DNA from: Pseudoflavonifractor sp. 524-17
GTDB lineage: Bacteria > Bacillota > Clostridia > Oscillospirales > Oscillospiraceae
Assembly: GCF_009935845.1 (NCBI RefSeq)
Contig: NZ_QWEK01000002.1
Span: 1 to 51,151 of the forward strand
Reading direction: 5' to 3'
Length of the DNA: 51,151 nucleotides
Within the stretch, counting starts at the first letter, position 1; every line of letters begins with the position of its first letter. A program made the translations under genes and the position numbers. The notes beneath the pieces were generated by a model. That model saw only the letters and a list, made by a program, of their open reading frames with translations. It was not told where the DNA came from and did not search any database. Shown piece by piece: positions 39,699 to 46,191 of the stretch.

Positions 39699-41294
39699 TC
39701 ACGCCGACACCACTCTTTCCAGCTCCTCCATCGTCCGCAGTTTCTTCCCGCACCACTCCGGGAGGTTGGCCCGCACCACGGCCTCGGCCATCGGCGGACA
39801 TACCGCGTTCCCACAGCGTGCCACCTGTTTGCTTTTCCTGTAGGCCCGGCCCGTGTAGTCCCGGTCGATGATGTAGTCAGGCGGGAATCCCATGGCGTTG
39901 TAAAGCTCCCTCGGCGTCAGCATCCGCAGGCCGATGTCGGCCATGAAATAATGTGCCCCATTCACATTCAGCAGGAGGGCTTCATTGTCTTTCAGGTCGT
40001 ACCCGCAGAATCGGTTAAGCAACGTCCGTATCTCCGGCCAGTGCTTCATATCCGCATCCGGCCCATAGGCCCGTATCTCCGTGCGGATTTCCGCAAATTC
40101 CCCGGCGCTGGCCGTAATGGTCCGCAGGGGCTTCCTTTCGTCCTGGCCTATGTCCTGCCCTTTGAACTCGCATATATGCGTCAGTGTCAGGGCTTCCCGG
40201 TCGTGTGAAGTCACGGTCCGCATCGGCTGGGAAATGTCCAGCGGGTTTCCGTTCCCGTAATACTCCACCAGGTTTGCCGCCACCAGTCCGTAGCGGTTGG
40301 AGGCGTCCACCGTTCGCAGCGGCTCCGCGACGCCCTGCCCCCGTACATTCTCGCTCTGCTCTGTGTGATACTGAATCAGTGCGGGAGACAGCAACATTTG
40401 ATTTCCCGCCGTGGTGATGGTATGTATCGGGTCCGTTACTGGCTCGCCTACCGAATTTGTGGTGTTCGTCACGATCCACGGCACGATGTACGGCGTCTTG
40501 GTCTTTATCACGAACTTGTCCACCCCACGAATCACGCGCCGCATTGTGTTGTCTGCAAGCGGCCTTACCGCATTGACGCCGTACCGGCTTTTGATTTCCT
40601 CCTTTGTTGCAAATATGGAATAGCACGGCTGGCCCCAGTCGATAACCTCCGCCGCCGCCCTCCACTTCGGCAGGCCGTCGGCCCCGTCCCTGTCGTGGGT
40701 CCGCTCCGGCCACACGATAGGCCGTCCGTCACACCGCGCCACCAGGACAAAGCGCTTTCGTGTTGTGGGCGCTCCGTAGTCCGCCGCCACCAGCTCCCGG
40801 TGTTCGATGGTGTACCCCAGGTCTGATAACTGTTTCTTCCACCGCTGGAAGGTCTGGCCCGCCTTTTTCTTGACCGGCTTTCCCCGGCGGACCGGCCCCC
40901 AGGTCTGAAATTCCTCCACGTTCTCCAGGATAATCACGCGGGGCCTGACAGTCCCGGCCCAGCGCAGGACAATCCACGCAAGGCCCCGGATATTCCGGTC
41001 CACCAGGGCCGCGCCCTTCGCCTTGGAAAAGTGCTTGCAATCCGGGGAGAACCACGCCAGCCCTACCGGACAGCCGCCGCACTCCTTCACCGGGTCCACG
41101 TCCCACAGGTCGGCTTGTAGGTGCCGGGTGTGCGGGTGGTTGGTCTTGTGCATCAGAATAGCGTCCGGGTCGTGGTTGATTGCTGTTTTCACAATGCGCC
41201 CAGTCGCCAGCTCCATCCCGGTTGAAGCACCGCCGCCGCCCGCGAAATTGTCCACGATGATTTCATCCGGCGCACTAAATCGAATCCTGCTCAA
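39699..41294 (-). CDS. C5-cytosine DNA methyltransferase, 531 aa
   Basis: Motif I is VDNFAGGGGASTGMELA (about residues 14-30). Motif IV carries SPDCKHFS, with P-D-C where most enzymes have P-C. The ENV of motif VI is in IILENVEEFQTW, and motif VIII reads AADYGAPTTRKRFVLVA. The C-terminal GMxPRELYNAMGFPPDY-like motif IX/X is present (LTPRELYNAMGFPPDYI). The enzyme transfers a methyl group from SAM to C5 of cytosine. No restriction partner is close by, so it probably protects phage DNA. It is longer than usual, with a long target recognition region. Confidence 0.93.
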   Translation of the reverse strand: MSRIRFSAPDEIIVDNFAGGGGASTGMELATGRIVKTAINHDPDAILMHKTNHPHTRHLQADLWDVDPVKECGGCPVGLAWFSPDCKHFSKAKGAALVDRNIRGLAWIVLRWAGTVRPRVIILENVEEFQTWGPVRRGKPVKKKAGQTFQRWKKQLSDLGYTIEHRELVAADYGAPTTRKRFVLVARCDGRPIVWPERTHDRDGADGLPKWRAAAEVIDWGQPCYSIFATKEEIKSRYGVNAVRPLADNTMRRVIRGVDKFVIKTKTPYIVPWIVTNTTNSVGEPVTDPIHTITTAGNQMLLSPALIQYHTEQSENVRGQGVAEPLRTVDASNRYGLVAANLVEYYGNGNPLDISQPMRTVTSHDREALTLTHICEFKGQDIGQDERKPLRTITASAGEFAEIRTEIRAYGPDADMKHWPEIRTLLNRFCGYDLKDNEALLLNVNGAHYFMADIGLRMLTPRELYNAMGFPPDYIIDRDYTGRAYRKSKQVARCGNAVCPPMAEAVVRANLPEWCGKKLRTMEELERVVSA

Positions 41295-41710
41295 CGTCTC
41301 TCTCTCCAGTCCTTGATGATGTCCCGGACGGTCGCCGCCGCGCAGTAGTACAGCACAGGCAGAAGCAGCGCCAGCGCTTCGCCGCCGACGGCGAAATACC
41401 CCCGCTCCTGCATAGCGTAGGCCGCGCCCAGCTTATACAGCAGGACCCCGGCCACCGTCAGGAACACATACCACGCCACGGTCCAGCCGTTGCATCGAAA
41501 GAAATTCCGCTCCGTTCTGCTTCTGGCTTCCGCCGAAAGCTCCACCCGCTCCATTCCTTTCTCCTTTCCCCACGAAACCCGCTTACCTGCAAGGGGTACG
41601 CCGCATCCGTAAGGCGGCTTTACCGTCAACGGCTGCTCAGTCGCTGGGCTTTCGTTGGGACCCCTTTTGTCTTGTCCCGCTCGGATTTTGATGTACTTGA
41701 CCTTTTCCAC
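41291..41710 (-). CDS. Small membrane protein with in-frame palindromic element, 139 aa
   Basis: The GTG start (41710) follows GGGAGGTGAAACC. Residues 1-15 are basic (EKVKYIKIRAGQDK). Residues about 16-72 are the translation of a palindromic element with a nested module, ending TERNFFR. The rest holds two membrane segments (about 76-98, WTVAWYVFLTVAGVLLYKLG; and about 107-127) and a basic end. It overlaps the methyltransferase start. Without the element the protein would be about 82 aa, a normal size for small phage membrane proteins. Confidence 0.75.
   Translation of the reverse strand: MEKVKYIKIRAGQDKRGPNESPATEQPLTVKPPYGCGVPLAGKRVSWGKEKGMERVELSAEARSRTERNFFRCNGWTVAWYVFLTVAGVLLYKLGAAYAMQERGYFAVGGEALALLLPVLYYCAAATVRDIIKDWRERR
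41495..41667 (-). repeat. Palindromic element copy 15, composite, inside a reading frame
   Basis: The core hairpin arms (CGAAA..CCCGCT and CGCTGGG..TTTCG on the plus strand) enclose a nested module with GCCGCATCCGTAAGGCGGC. The minus-strand 3' part, GGAATGGAGCGGGTGGAGC to CGGAGCGGAATTTCTTTCG, is nearly identical to copy 11 in TerL. Confidence 0.82.
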
Positions 41711-41726
41711 GGTTTCACCTCCCATT

Positions 41727-42065
41727 TCACAGCTTTTTCCAGATGTATTCCCTCCACGCTTCCCTGTATGGCATCCAGCCCCGCACAAAGTCCGCCATCC
41801 ATTCCGCGTGGTTTCGTCCTATCCCCTCTGACATCATCAGCTTAATAAACCGCTTCCGGCTCTGGCACCGCCAGCGCTTCGGCGTTTTGACCGTCATCGT
41901 AAATTCCACACACCGGAACACGTCTAAGCCCTTCGGCGGTTCAGTCGCTTCATCCGGCACCGTGATTTCCGCCAGCGCGATTTCTCCCCGCGCAATCGGT
42001 GTGTCGCCCAGGAATAGCGTAAATGCGTTCGGATCAAACTTGTTTTCCGGTCCCATCGTCCCCAT
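41727..42065 (-). CDS. Hypothetical early protein, 112 aa
   Basis: The protein starts NKFDPNAFTLFLGDTPIARG, then a beta-rich VFRCVEFTMTVKTPKRWRCQ and a helical 'SRKRFIKLMMSEGIGRNHAE' and WMADFVRGWMPYREAWREYI. I do not recognise the family, though DNA-packaging-adjacent phages carry similar small 'ARGxIxLAxI' proteins. I chose the ATG at 42065 with GGGGAAAGG upstream; the ATG at 42056 is an alternative. The gene overlaps the end of the upstream gene. Confidence 0.72.
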   Translation of the reverse strand: MGTMGPENKFDPNAFTLFLGDTPIARGEIALAEITVPDEATEPPKGLDVFRCVEFTMTVKTPKRWRCQSRKRFIKLMMSEGIGRNHAEWMADFVRGWMPYREAWREYIWKKL

Positions 42066-42267
42066 CCTTTCCCCGTATCTTTGGACACCACGCTGGGACA
42101 TATGGGAAAAACCGTTCCGTGCCCATGTGATATCCCCGGTACGGCCCCGACGCAAAGCAACGAAACGCCGTGAACGTTTCTTTGTAGCTTCCCTTTACCG
42201 TCCACGGCGATCCCCGTATGTACTCACAGCCCTCGCAGGTCCGGGAGAAGTCCGCGCCCACGCTCAC
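42034..42267 (-). CDS. Small cysteine-rich protein, 77 aa
   Basis: A CEGCEY knuckle near residue 11, one further Cys (FRCFASGPYRGY) and a final PAWCPK pattern match the small phage proteins that carry C-x-x-C ... C ... P-x-W-C-P, probably zinc-binding. The GTG start overlaps the stop of the radical SAM gene (GTGA), and the 3' end overlaps the next gene by about 30 bp. The function is unknown. Confidence 0.75.
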   Translation of the reverse strand: MSVGADFSRTCEGCEYIRGSPWTVKGSYKETFTAFRCFASGPYRGYHMGTERFFPYVPAWCPKIRGKDGDDGTGKQV

Positions 42268-42956
42268 GGCTTGTCCATTTCCGCCCGCAGGCTATCCTTT
42301 ATGTAGTAGTCCAGTCCTCGCGTTCGGCAAATCCTTTCGGCTTCCCGGCCAAACTGCGCCCAGTTGATGTCCGACTGGTGGTAGTTCAGCTTCCCGATTT
42401 TCACCCGCACACCCACGCCAATCAAGGAAAGCATGGTCAAAACAAAGTCCTGGTGTATGACCGGCTCAAAGGAAACCCACTTTCTGCACGGGGCGTTCTG
42501 CATAATCCCCAGCCTTTGCCCCTCCGGTATTGCCCCCGGTTCTTGGCTTTCGTGGTCCGCTCCGCTGATAGTCACGCCGTACCAATCGCCGCCATCCAGC
42601 AGGTCAAAGTCCCGGCTCCCGTCGCCCTTGGTCAAAATCTGGACGTGGTTGCCGTACTCCTTCAACGTCTGAATGACCTCCCGCGTGGCCGTCGTGTCGT
42701 GGCCGGTGGGATACGGGTCACAGGTGAAGCACAGGTGGACCAGCTTCCCAGTGATTTTCTCTCGCTCCAACTTCCGCCGCAGCTCGGTCACGATGTCCTT
42801 GCGCGGTCCCACGCAGGAGTGAAACGCCTCCCGGTCCCGATGCAGTACGCCGGGCGCAAAACAGTAATAGCAGCGGTGGGGGCATCCGGTATAGATGTTC
42901 ACGGCGTAGTCGCCGTACTCCGCCGCCGCGCCCCTCGGTTTGTAGATAGTGTTCAT
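42264..42956 (-). CDS. Radical SAM protein, SPL-like, 230 aa
   Basis: The radical SAM cluster motif is present in NIYTGCPHRCYYCFAPGVLH (C-x3-C-x2-C, about residues 25-33). LVHLCFTCDPYPTGHDTTAT and VQILTKGDGSRDFDLLDGGD follow, as in spore photoproduct lyase-like and related phage proteins. It should cleave SAM to make a 5'-deoxyadenosyl radical. The substrate is unknown. It lies between the PP-loop gene and the cysteine-rich gene; with the methyltransferase this may form a nucleic acid modification set. Confidence 0.88.
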   Translation of the reverse strand: MNTIYKPRGAAAEYGDYAVNIYTGCPHRCYYCFAPGVLHRDREAFHSCVGPRKDIVTELRRKLEREKITGKLVHLCFTCDPYPTGHDTTATREVIQTLKEYGNHVQILTKGDGSRDFDLLDGGDWYGVTISGADHESQEPGAIPEGQRLGIMQNAPCRKWVSFEPVIHQDFVLTMLSLIGVGVRVKIGKLNYHQSDINWAQFGREAERICRTRGLDYYIKDSLRAEMDKP

Positions 42957-42971
42957 ATCTGGCCTTCTCCT

Positions 42972-43787
42972 CTAAAAGCTACAGTCACACGGTATCTCTA
43001 ATTGTTCCTCCGGTATTGCCTCCCGGACTTCCTTCCAGAATAGGGCGCTTTTTGTCTTATCCGTTGGAATAATGTGGAGGATATCGCGCATTTCCTGGAA
43101 CTTCGGTTCAAGTTCTTTCAGGTAAGCGCCCTTGATGATGCTGTATCCGATTTCCGCCTCCGCCGCCTTTGCCTCTTCCCAAATATCCGGGCGCAGGCAG
43201 TACACGCAATACCAGTGCTGTTTCCCGGCTTTCAAACACCCGATGCAGTTTGCGTGCTTATAGGTCGCATAGGTGCTGGGCCTCTCTATTCCCACTTCCT
43301 CTGTCGCCCAAATCGTCCTCGCCCAGTCTGCCAGCGGGAACACAGCTTTGTATCCCATGGCGTTCATAATGTCGCTTCTTCGGTTCATTCTGTTGGTTTC
43401 ATCTGCGTCAAATCCGTATATTACCCAGTCTCCGCGCTCTCCGTTTTCCTCCAGCCACTTATAAAACGGCTCTGTTTTTAGCCTGCTGGTGCAGAACGCC
43501 GGTCTGTTGTACGCCTTAAACGCCTTATTTGCCACGGCAACAGCCAGCGGCGGGGTCGTCTCCCACCCCGGCATATTGGCATAGGTGATAGGCAGTCCGA
43601 TATACTCCGCCACTTCCAGTTTGAACCGCTTGATGTCCTCATGCTCAACGTGTGGCGAAATGTCGTGGTTAAGAAGCACCATTCCATCTTTCCCGCATTT
43701 CCTCGCTGTCTCAATCGCTGCCAACGCAGAGGAATGTCCACCGCTGAAACATACGATTTTCTTTCCCGGCTTGCAGGTTTCCGCCAT
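42972..43787 (-). CDS. PP-loop PAPS reductase/DndC-like protein, 271 aa
   Basis: The PP-loop CFSGGHSSALAAIE (about residues 13-26) marks an ATP-pyrophosphatase of the PAPS reductase/DndC type. A conserved FCTSRLKTEPFYKWLEE and a YGFDADETNRMNRRSDIM segment follow, then a cysteine group CIGCLKAGKQHWYCVYCL that could hold an iron-sulphur cluster. Such phage proteins activate a substrate by adenylation; sulfur transfer to DNA or RNA is possible. I chose the ATG at 43787 with AGGGGCGG upstream. Confidence 0.87.
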   Translation of the reverse strand: MAETCKPGKKIVCFSGGHSSALAAIETARKCGKDGMVLLNHDISPHVEHEDIKRFKLEVAEYIGLPITYANMPGWETTPPLAVAVANKAFKAYNRPAFCTSRLKTEPFYKWLEENGERGDWVIYGFDADETNRMNRRSDIMNAMGYKAVFPLADWARTIWATEEVGIERPSTYATYKHANCIGCLKAGKQHWYCVYCLRPDIWEEAKAAEAEIGYSIIKGAYLKELEPKFQEMRDILHIIPTDKTKSALFWKEVREAIPEEQLEIPCDCSF

Positions 43788-43789
43788 GC

Positions 43790-44179
43790 TTACCGCCCCT
43801 TCTCCCACACTTCGTCAATGAGCTTGTGGCACGGCTCCGGCCCTCCGCCGGACACCCATTGCTCCAGCGCCTCGCGCTTCTCTTGGCGCTCGTACTTTTC
43901 CATCACGTCGTAGTCCGGCTCCAGCGTCTCCCGGTTGAAATAGCCGATGCAGGTATGGCTTGCCGTACACAGCGCCACATGGGCCTCAATACACCCACTC
44001 ATTCTCATATCTGGCCGAATGGAGACGACAAGGTTTTCTAGCTCCATCCTGAAAAACCCTTCCAGGCACGTCCCCCGGTCCGGCTCCAGGCCCTTTGCCG
44101 TCCCGAACTCCTGGACGGCCAGCTTCCTGGCCGTCGCCAGCGTCAGTCGAAAGCCTCCGGGATAGATCTTTTTAGGCAT
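43790..44179 (-). CDS. Hypothetical early protein, 129 aa
   Basis: No family is recognised. It begins IYPGGFRLTLATARKLAVQE, has a beta-rich LENLVVSIRPDMRMSGCIEA and two Cys in HVALCTASHTCIGYFNRE, and ends in a charged helix. It lies between the excisionase-like gene and the PP-loop gene. The ATG at 44179 has GGGAGGCA upstream. Confidence 0.75.
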   Translation of the reverse strand: MPKKIYPGGFRLTLATARKLAVQEFGTAKGLEPDRGTCLEGFFRMELENLVVSIRPDMRMSGCIEAHVALCTASHTCIGYFNRETLEPDYDVMEKYERQEKREALEQWVSGGGPEPCHKLIDEVWEKGR

Positions 44180-44224
44180 TGCCTCCCGCTCCTTCCTGTT
44201 CAATGTCCCTCTGCAAGCGGGATA

Positions 44225-44437
44225 TCAAGCCCATCTGCACCGATAGGGCTTCATCTCCGGTCTTGCCTTATGGGTGGCACGCGCCAGATATTCGGCAATG
44301 GCCTCCTCGGTAATCCACACTTTGCTTCCCGGCTTTCTTTGTATGTAGGCAAGCCTCCCGGTGGTCCGCTCCAGGTCCAGCGTGGGCAGCGACATACCCA
44401 GCCGCTCCGCCGCCTCTTTTCGGGTCAAAAGCTTCAT
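44225..44437 (-). CDS. Excisionase-like HTH protein, 70 aa
   Basis: The protein begins LLTRKEAAERLGMSLPTLDL, then ERTTGRLAYIQRKPGSKVWI and TEEAIAEYLARATH. This is the MerR/Xis-type HTH (helix domain family 17) used by phage excisionases and small regulators. It is the first gene of the early operon after Cro. GGAGGAAAAACTT lies before the ATG. It may direct integrase to excision, or regulate early genes. Confidence 0.85.
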   Translation of the reverse strand: MKLLTRKEAAERLGMSLPTLDLERTTGRLAYIQRKPGSKVWITEEAIAEYLARATHKARPEMKPYRCRWA

Positions 44438-44450
44438 AAGTTTTTCCTCC

Positions 44451-44480
44451 TTGTCAGTCCACAGAAGGATGTGATATAAT
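44451..44480 (+). promoter_or_regulatory. Plus-strand promoter for a small RNA
   Basis: TTGTCA (44451-44456), 18-bp spacer, TATAAT (44475-44480), just upstream of the candidate RNA at 44487-44556. Confidence 0.75.
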
Positions 44481-44486
44481 CCAACA

Positions 44487-44556
44487 GTGGCCTTTTGTTG
44501 GTTTTCGTTAGGCCGCTTGCCCTGTCAGGTGCCCCCGCACCTGACAGGGCATTTTT
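44487..44556 (+). ncRNA. Candidate oop-like antisense small RNA
   Basis: The promoter at 44451-44480 would start a transcript near 44487. It contains CCAACA/TGTTGG at its 5' end and then a perfect 14-bp terminator hairpin, GCCCTGTCAGGTGC (44519-44532) with GCACCTGACAGGGC (44537-44550), followed by ATTTTTG. The T run is only on the plus side, so it does not terminate the early operon. It is antisense to the cro-xis intergenic mRNA, similar in layout to lambda oop RNA. Confidence 0.72.
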
Positions 44557-44609
44557 GCTGTCCATGCCGCCGTAGCCTGCCCTCCCTTCTGCCGCCTGGG
44601 GCAGTTTTT

Positions 44610-44819
44610 TTATGCGCTCGCCTCTTCCTGGTTGACAATGTACTCTAACGAGACGCCAAAAACCCCTGACATCTTCACAGCAAGAGCAATGTCCAGTTTT
44701 TGCTGGCGCTCCCCGCGCTCAATCATGGAATAGTAGCTTTCCGAAATGCCAAGTTGAGTCGCAGCCGCCTTCATGGTGAGTCCACAGCATTTTCTCGCCT
44801 TTTCCATCCAACTCCGCAT
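44610..44819 (-). CDS. Cro-like XRE regulator, 69 aa
   Basis: An XRE HTH is clear in AAATQLGISESYYSMIERGE, with the conserved S-x-x-Y-S-x-I-E-x-G-x-R. The rest, KLDIALAVKMSGVFGVSLEY, is usual for this family. It is the first gene of the minus-strand early transcript and faces the plus-strand repressor, the layout of Cro. The promoter and operators lie at 44834-44950. Confidence 0.88.
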   Translation of the reverse strand: MRSWMEKARKCCGLTMKAAATQLGISESYYSMIERGERQQKLDIALAVKMSGVFGVSLEYIVNQEEASA

Positions 44820-44833
44820 CTTCTCACCTCATA

Positions 44834-44957
44834 ACTTCACGTTTTGTTAAGTACAAGTCCATACTACAATAAACTTCACGTATTGTCAAGCTATTTCTGC
44901 TCGTTTTGTTAAGTTTTGTTTTTGATGGTTTACTTCACAGTTTGTAAAGTCTATAAT
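44834..44957. promoter_or_regulatory. Divergent lysogeny switch with four operator repeats
   Basis: A 19-bp palindrome ACTTCACGTTTTGTTAAGT occurs at 44834-44852, with variants at 44873-44891, 44896-44914 (half site) and 44932-44950. The minus promoter is TTGACA (44889-44884), 17 bp, TAGTAT (44866-44861), overlapping the second operator. The plus promoter is TTTACT (44929-44934), 17 bp, TATAAT (44952-44957), overlapping the fourth. Repressor and Cro should compete here. Confidence 0.85.
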
Positions 44958-44982
44958 TCTAACATAAAGGAGAGGTGTTGAT

Positions 44983-45315
44983 ATGAAAATGCTTCGCGCA
45001 ACAAGAAAGTCGAAAGGGCTGACCATGAAAGAGCTCGGGGAGAAGGTCGGCGTTTCCGAAAGTGCTATCTCGCAGTACGAAACAGGAAAGCGAGAGGCCG
45101 ACTTTGAAACGCTCCTAAAAATCGGGGAAGTTCTTGACTGCTCAATAGACTACCTCCTTCGGGGTGAAGAACAAAAAAAGAAGCCCGCCCCCACGGACGG
45201 GGACGGGCTGGACGATATGGACAGATGCTTACTGGGGTTTATTCAGGCAATGACGCCAGATCAGAAGCAGCTTCTTCTTGCCCAGATGCAAGTATTGTTT
45301 GAGCAAGGCAAATGA
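44983..45315 (+). CDS. CI-like XRE repressor, 110 aa
   Basis: The N-terminal XRE domain, SKGLTMKELGEKVGVSESAI, then SQYETGKREADFETLLKIGE and VLDCSIDYLL, is followed by a polar linker and a short helical tail, LLGFIQAMTPDQKQLLLAQM. There is no LexA-type protease domain, so induction is not by RecA-driven self-cleavage of this protein. AAAGGAGAGGTG lies before the ATG. It is the only clear plus-strand gene of the switch and should maintain lysogeny. Confidence 0.9.
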   Translation: MKMLRATRKSKGLTMKELGEKVGVSESAISQYETGKREADFETLLKIGEVLDCSIDYLLRGEEQKKKPAPTDGDGLDDMDRCLLGFIQAMTPDQKQLLLAQMQVLFEQGK

Positions 45316-45382
45316 CCTCTGCTTTCTGCTTTTGGGACAGGCTCTGAAATAGAGCCAGAATTACTTCATCTATTTCTTCCAT
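45239..45382 (-). CDS. Possible small antisense protein, 47 aa
   Basis: An open frame on the minus strand (start ATG 45382, AAGGAAAGACT upstream) encodes MEEIDEVILALFQSLSQKQK, then AEVICLAQTILASGQEE. It overlaps the repressor's 3' end by 77 bp. Its helical pattern resembles the repressor's own C-terminal helix (MDRCLLGFIQAMTPDQKQLL). It could be a genuine small protein; the overlap makes this uncertain. Confidence 0.45.
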   Translation of the reverse strand: MEEIDEVILALFQSLSQKQKAEVICLAQTILASGQEEAASDLASLPE

Positions 45383-46191
45383 AGTCTTTCCTTTCCGCCC
45401 CGGCGCCTAGGCTGTGTATTTGCGCAGTTGAATCATAGCATAGGCCGAGCTTTGATTTCCAGCGCATTTCCAGGGTATTTTCGTAATTTATAAGGAAATC
45501 TGGCATCTTCGTTTATCATTCTGTGACTGGCATATCCTTAATCTTTATTAAAACGTACAATAATCTGCGCAAAAAGTTGTAGCATAGTGTCTTTCAGACG
45601 CTTATTGTGGCTTGTCCCTCTAGAATACCCCGCTCAGTTATTATGATAGGCTCATTGGTATTGGCACCCTGGCTTCTGAGATTTGTCCAGCTTTTAGGTG
45701 CCTGGAAGATGCGGATAATAGTTACGATAGTAGCCTAAACACCGCTATATCTGCGTAGATTTCCTTGATAACACTCACGTTTGTCATTTCTACATAACCC
45801 TCCTTGTTGGCATCCGGATGGGAGGTGGTATTATCGTTCTTCTATTGGTCTATTGCGCATTTTTAGAGATTCGGAGGGGACTTACCATCCCGGTTCGGTG
45901 ATGATGACACGGAATGGCCGGTCATGCAGACCTCTGCGCACTTGCCGATGACGCATTCAACCATGCCGATTTCTTGATGGCACAGATTATCTAAGGGCTA
46001 TTTTGATACAGAACTTCGACAACTCGATCAGGAGGGGCAGGAACTATTGGTCGACCAATCTGATACCATGGTCAGCCCTGGGAAATATATAAAGAGTGAC
46101 AAGAATCAGTTGGGCAACGCGCAAGATGGATAGCAAAAAATAACCCCAGCGGAGCGTGGGACCCGGCTGTGGTAAGGAAAGGGCTGTAATT
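45383..46191. other. About 0.8 kb without a supported gene
   Basis: Base composition falls here toward AT-rich. I see short frames only. One stretch, about 45996-46133 on the plus strand, stays open and reads YFDTELRQLDQEGQELLVDQ, then SDTMVSPGKYIKSD, possibly the end of a decayed gene. A copy of the GCATTCAACC(A/G)TGC operator lies at about 45953-45966. A piece resembling the palindromic core, CCCCAGCGGAGCGTGGG, occurs near 46143. Confidence 0.5.

Noticed and set aside
42972-43787. DndC of a full phosphorothioation system
   Set aside because: No DndB, DndD or DndE-like genes are nearby; only the general PP-loop family can be claimed.
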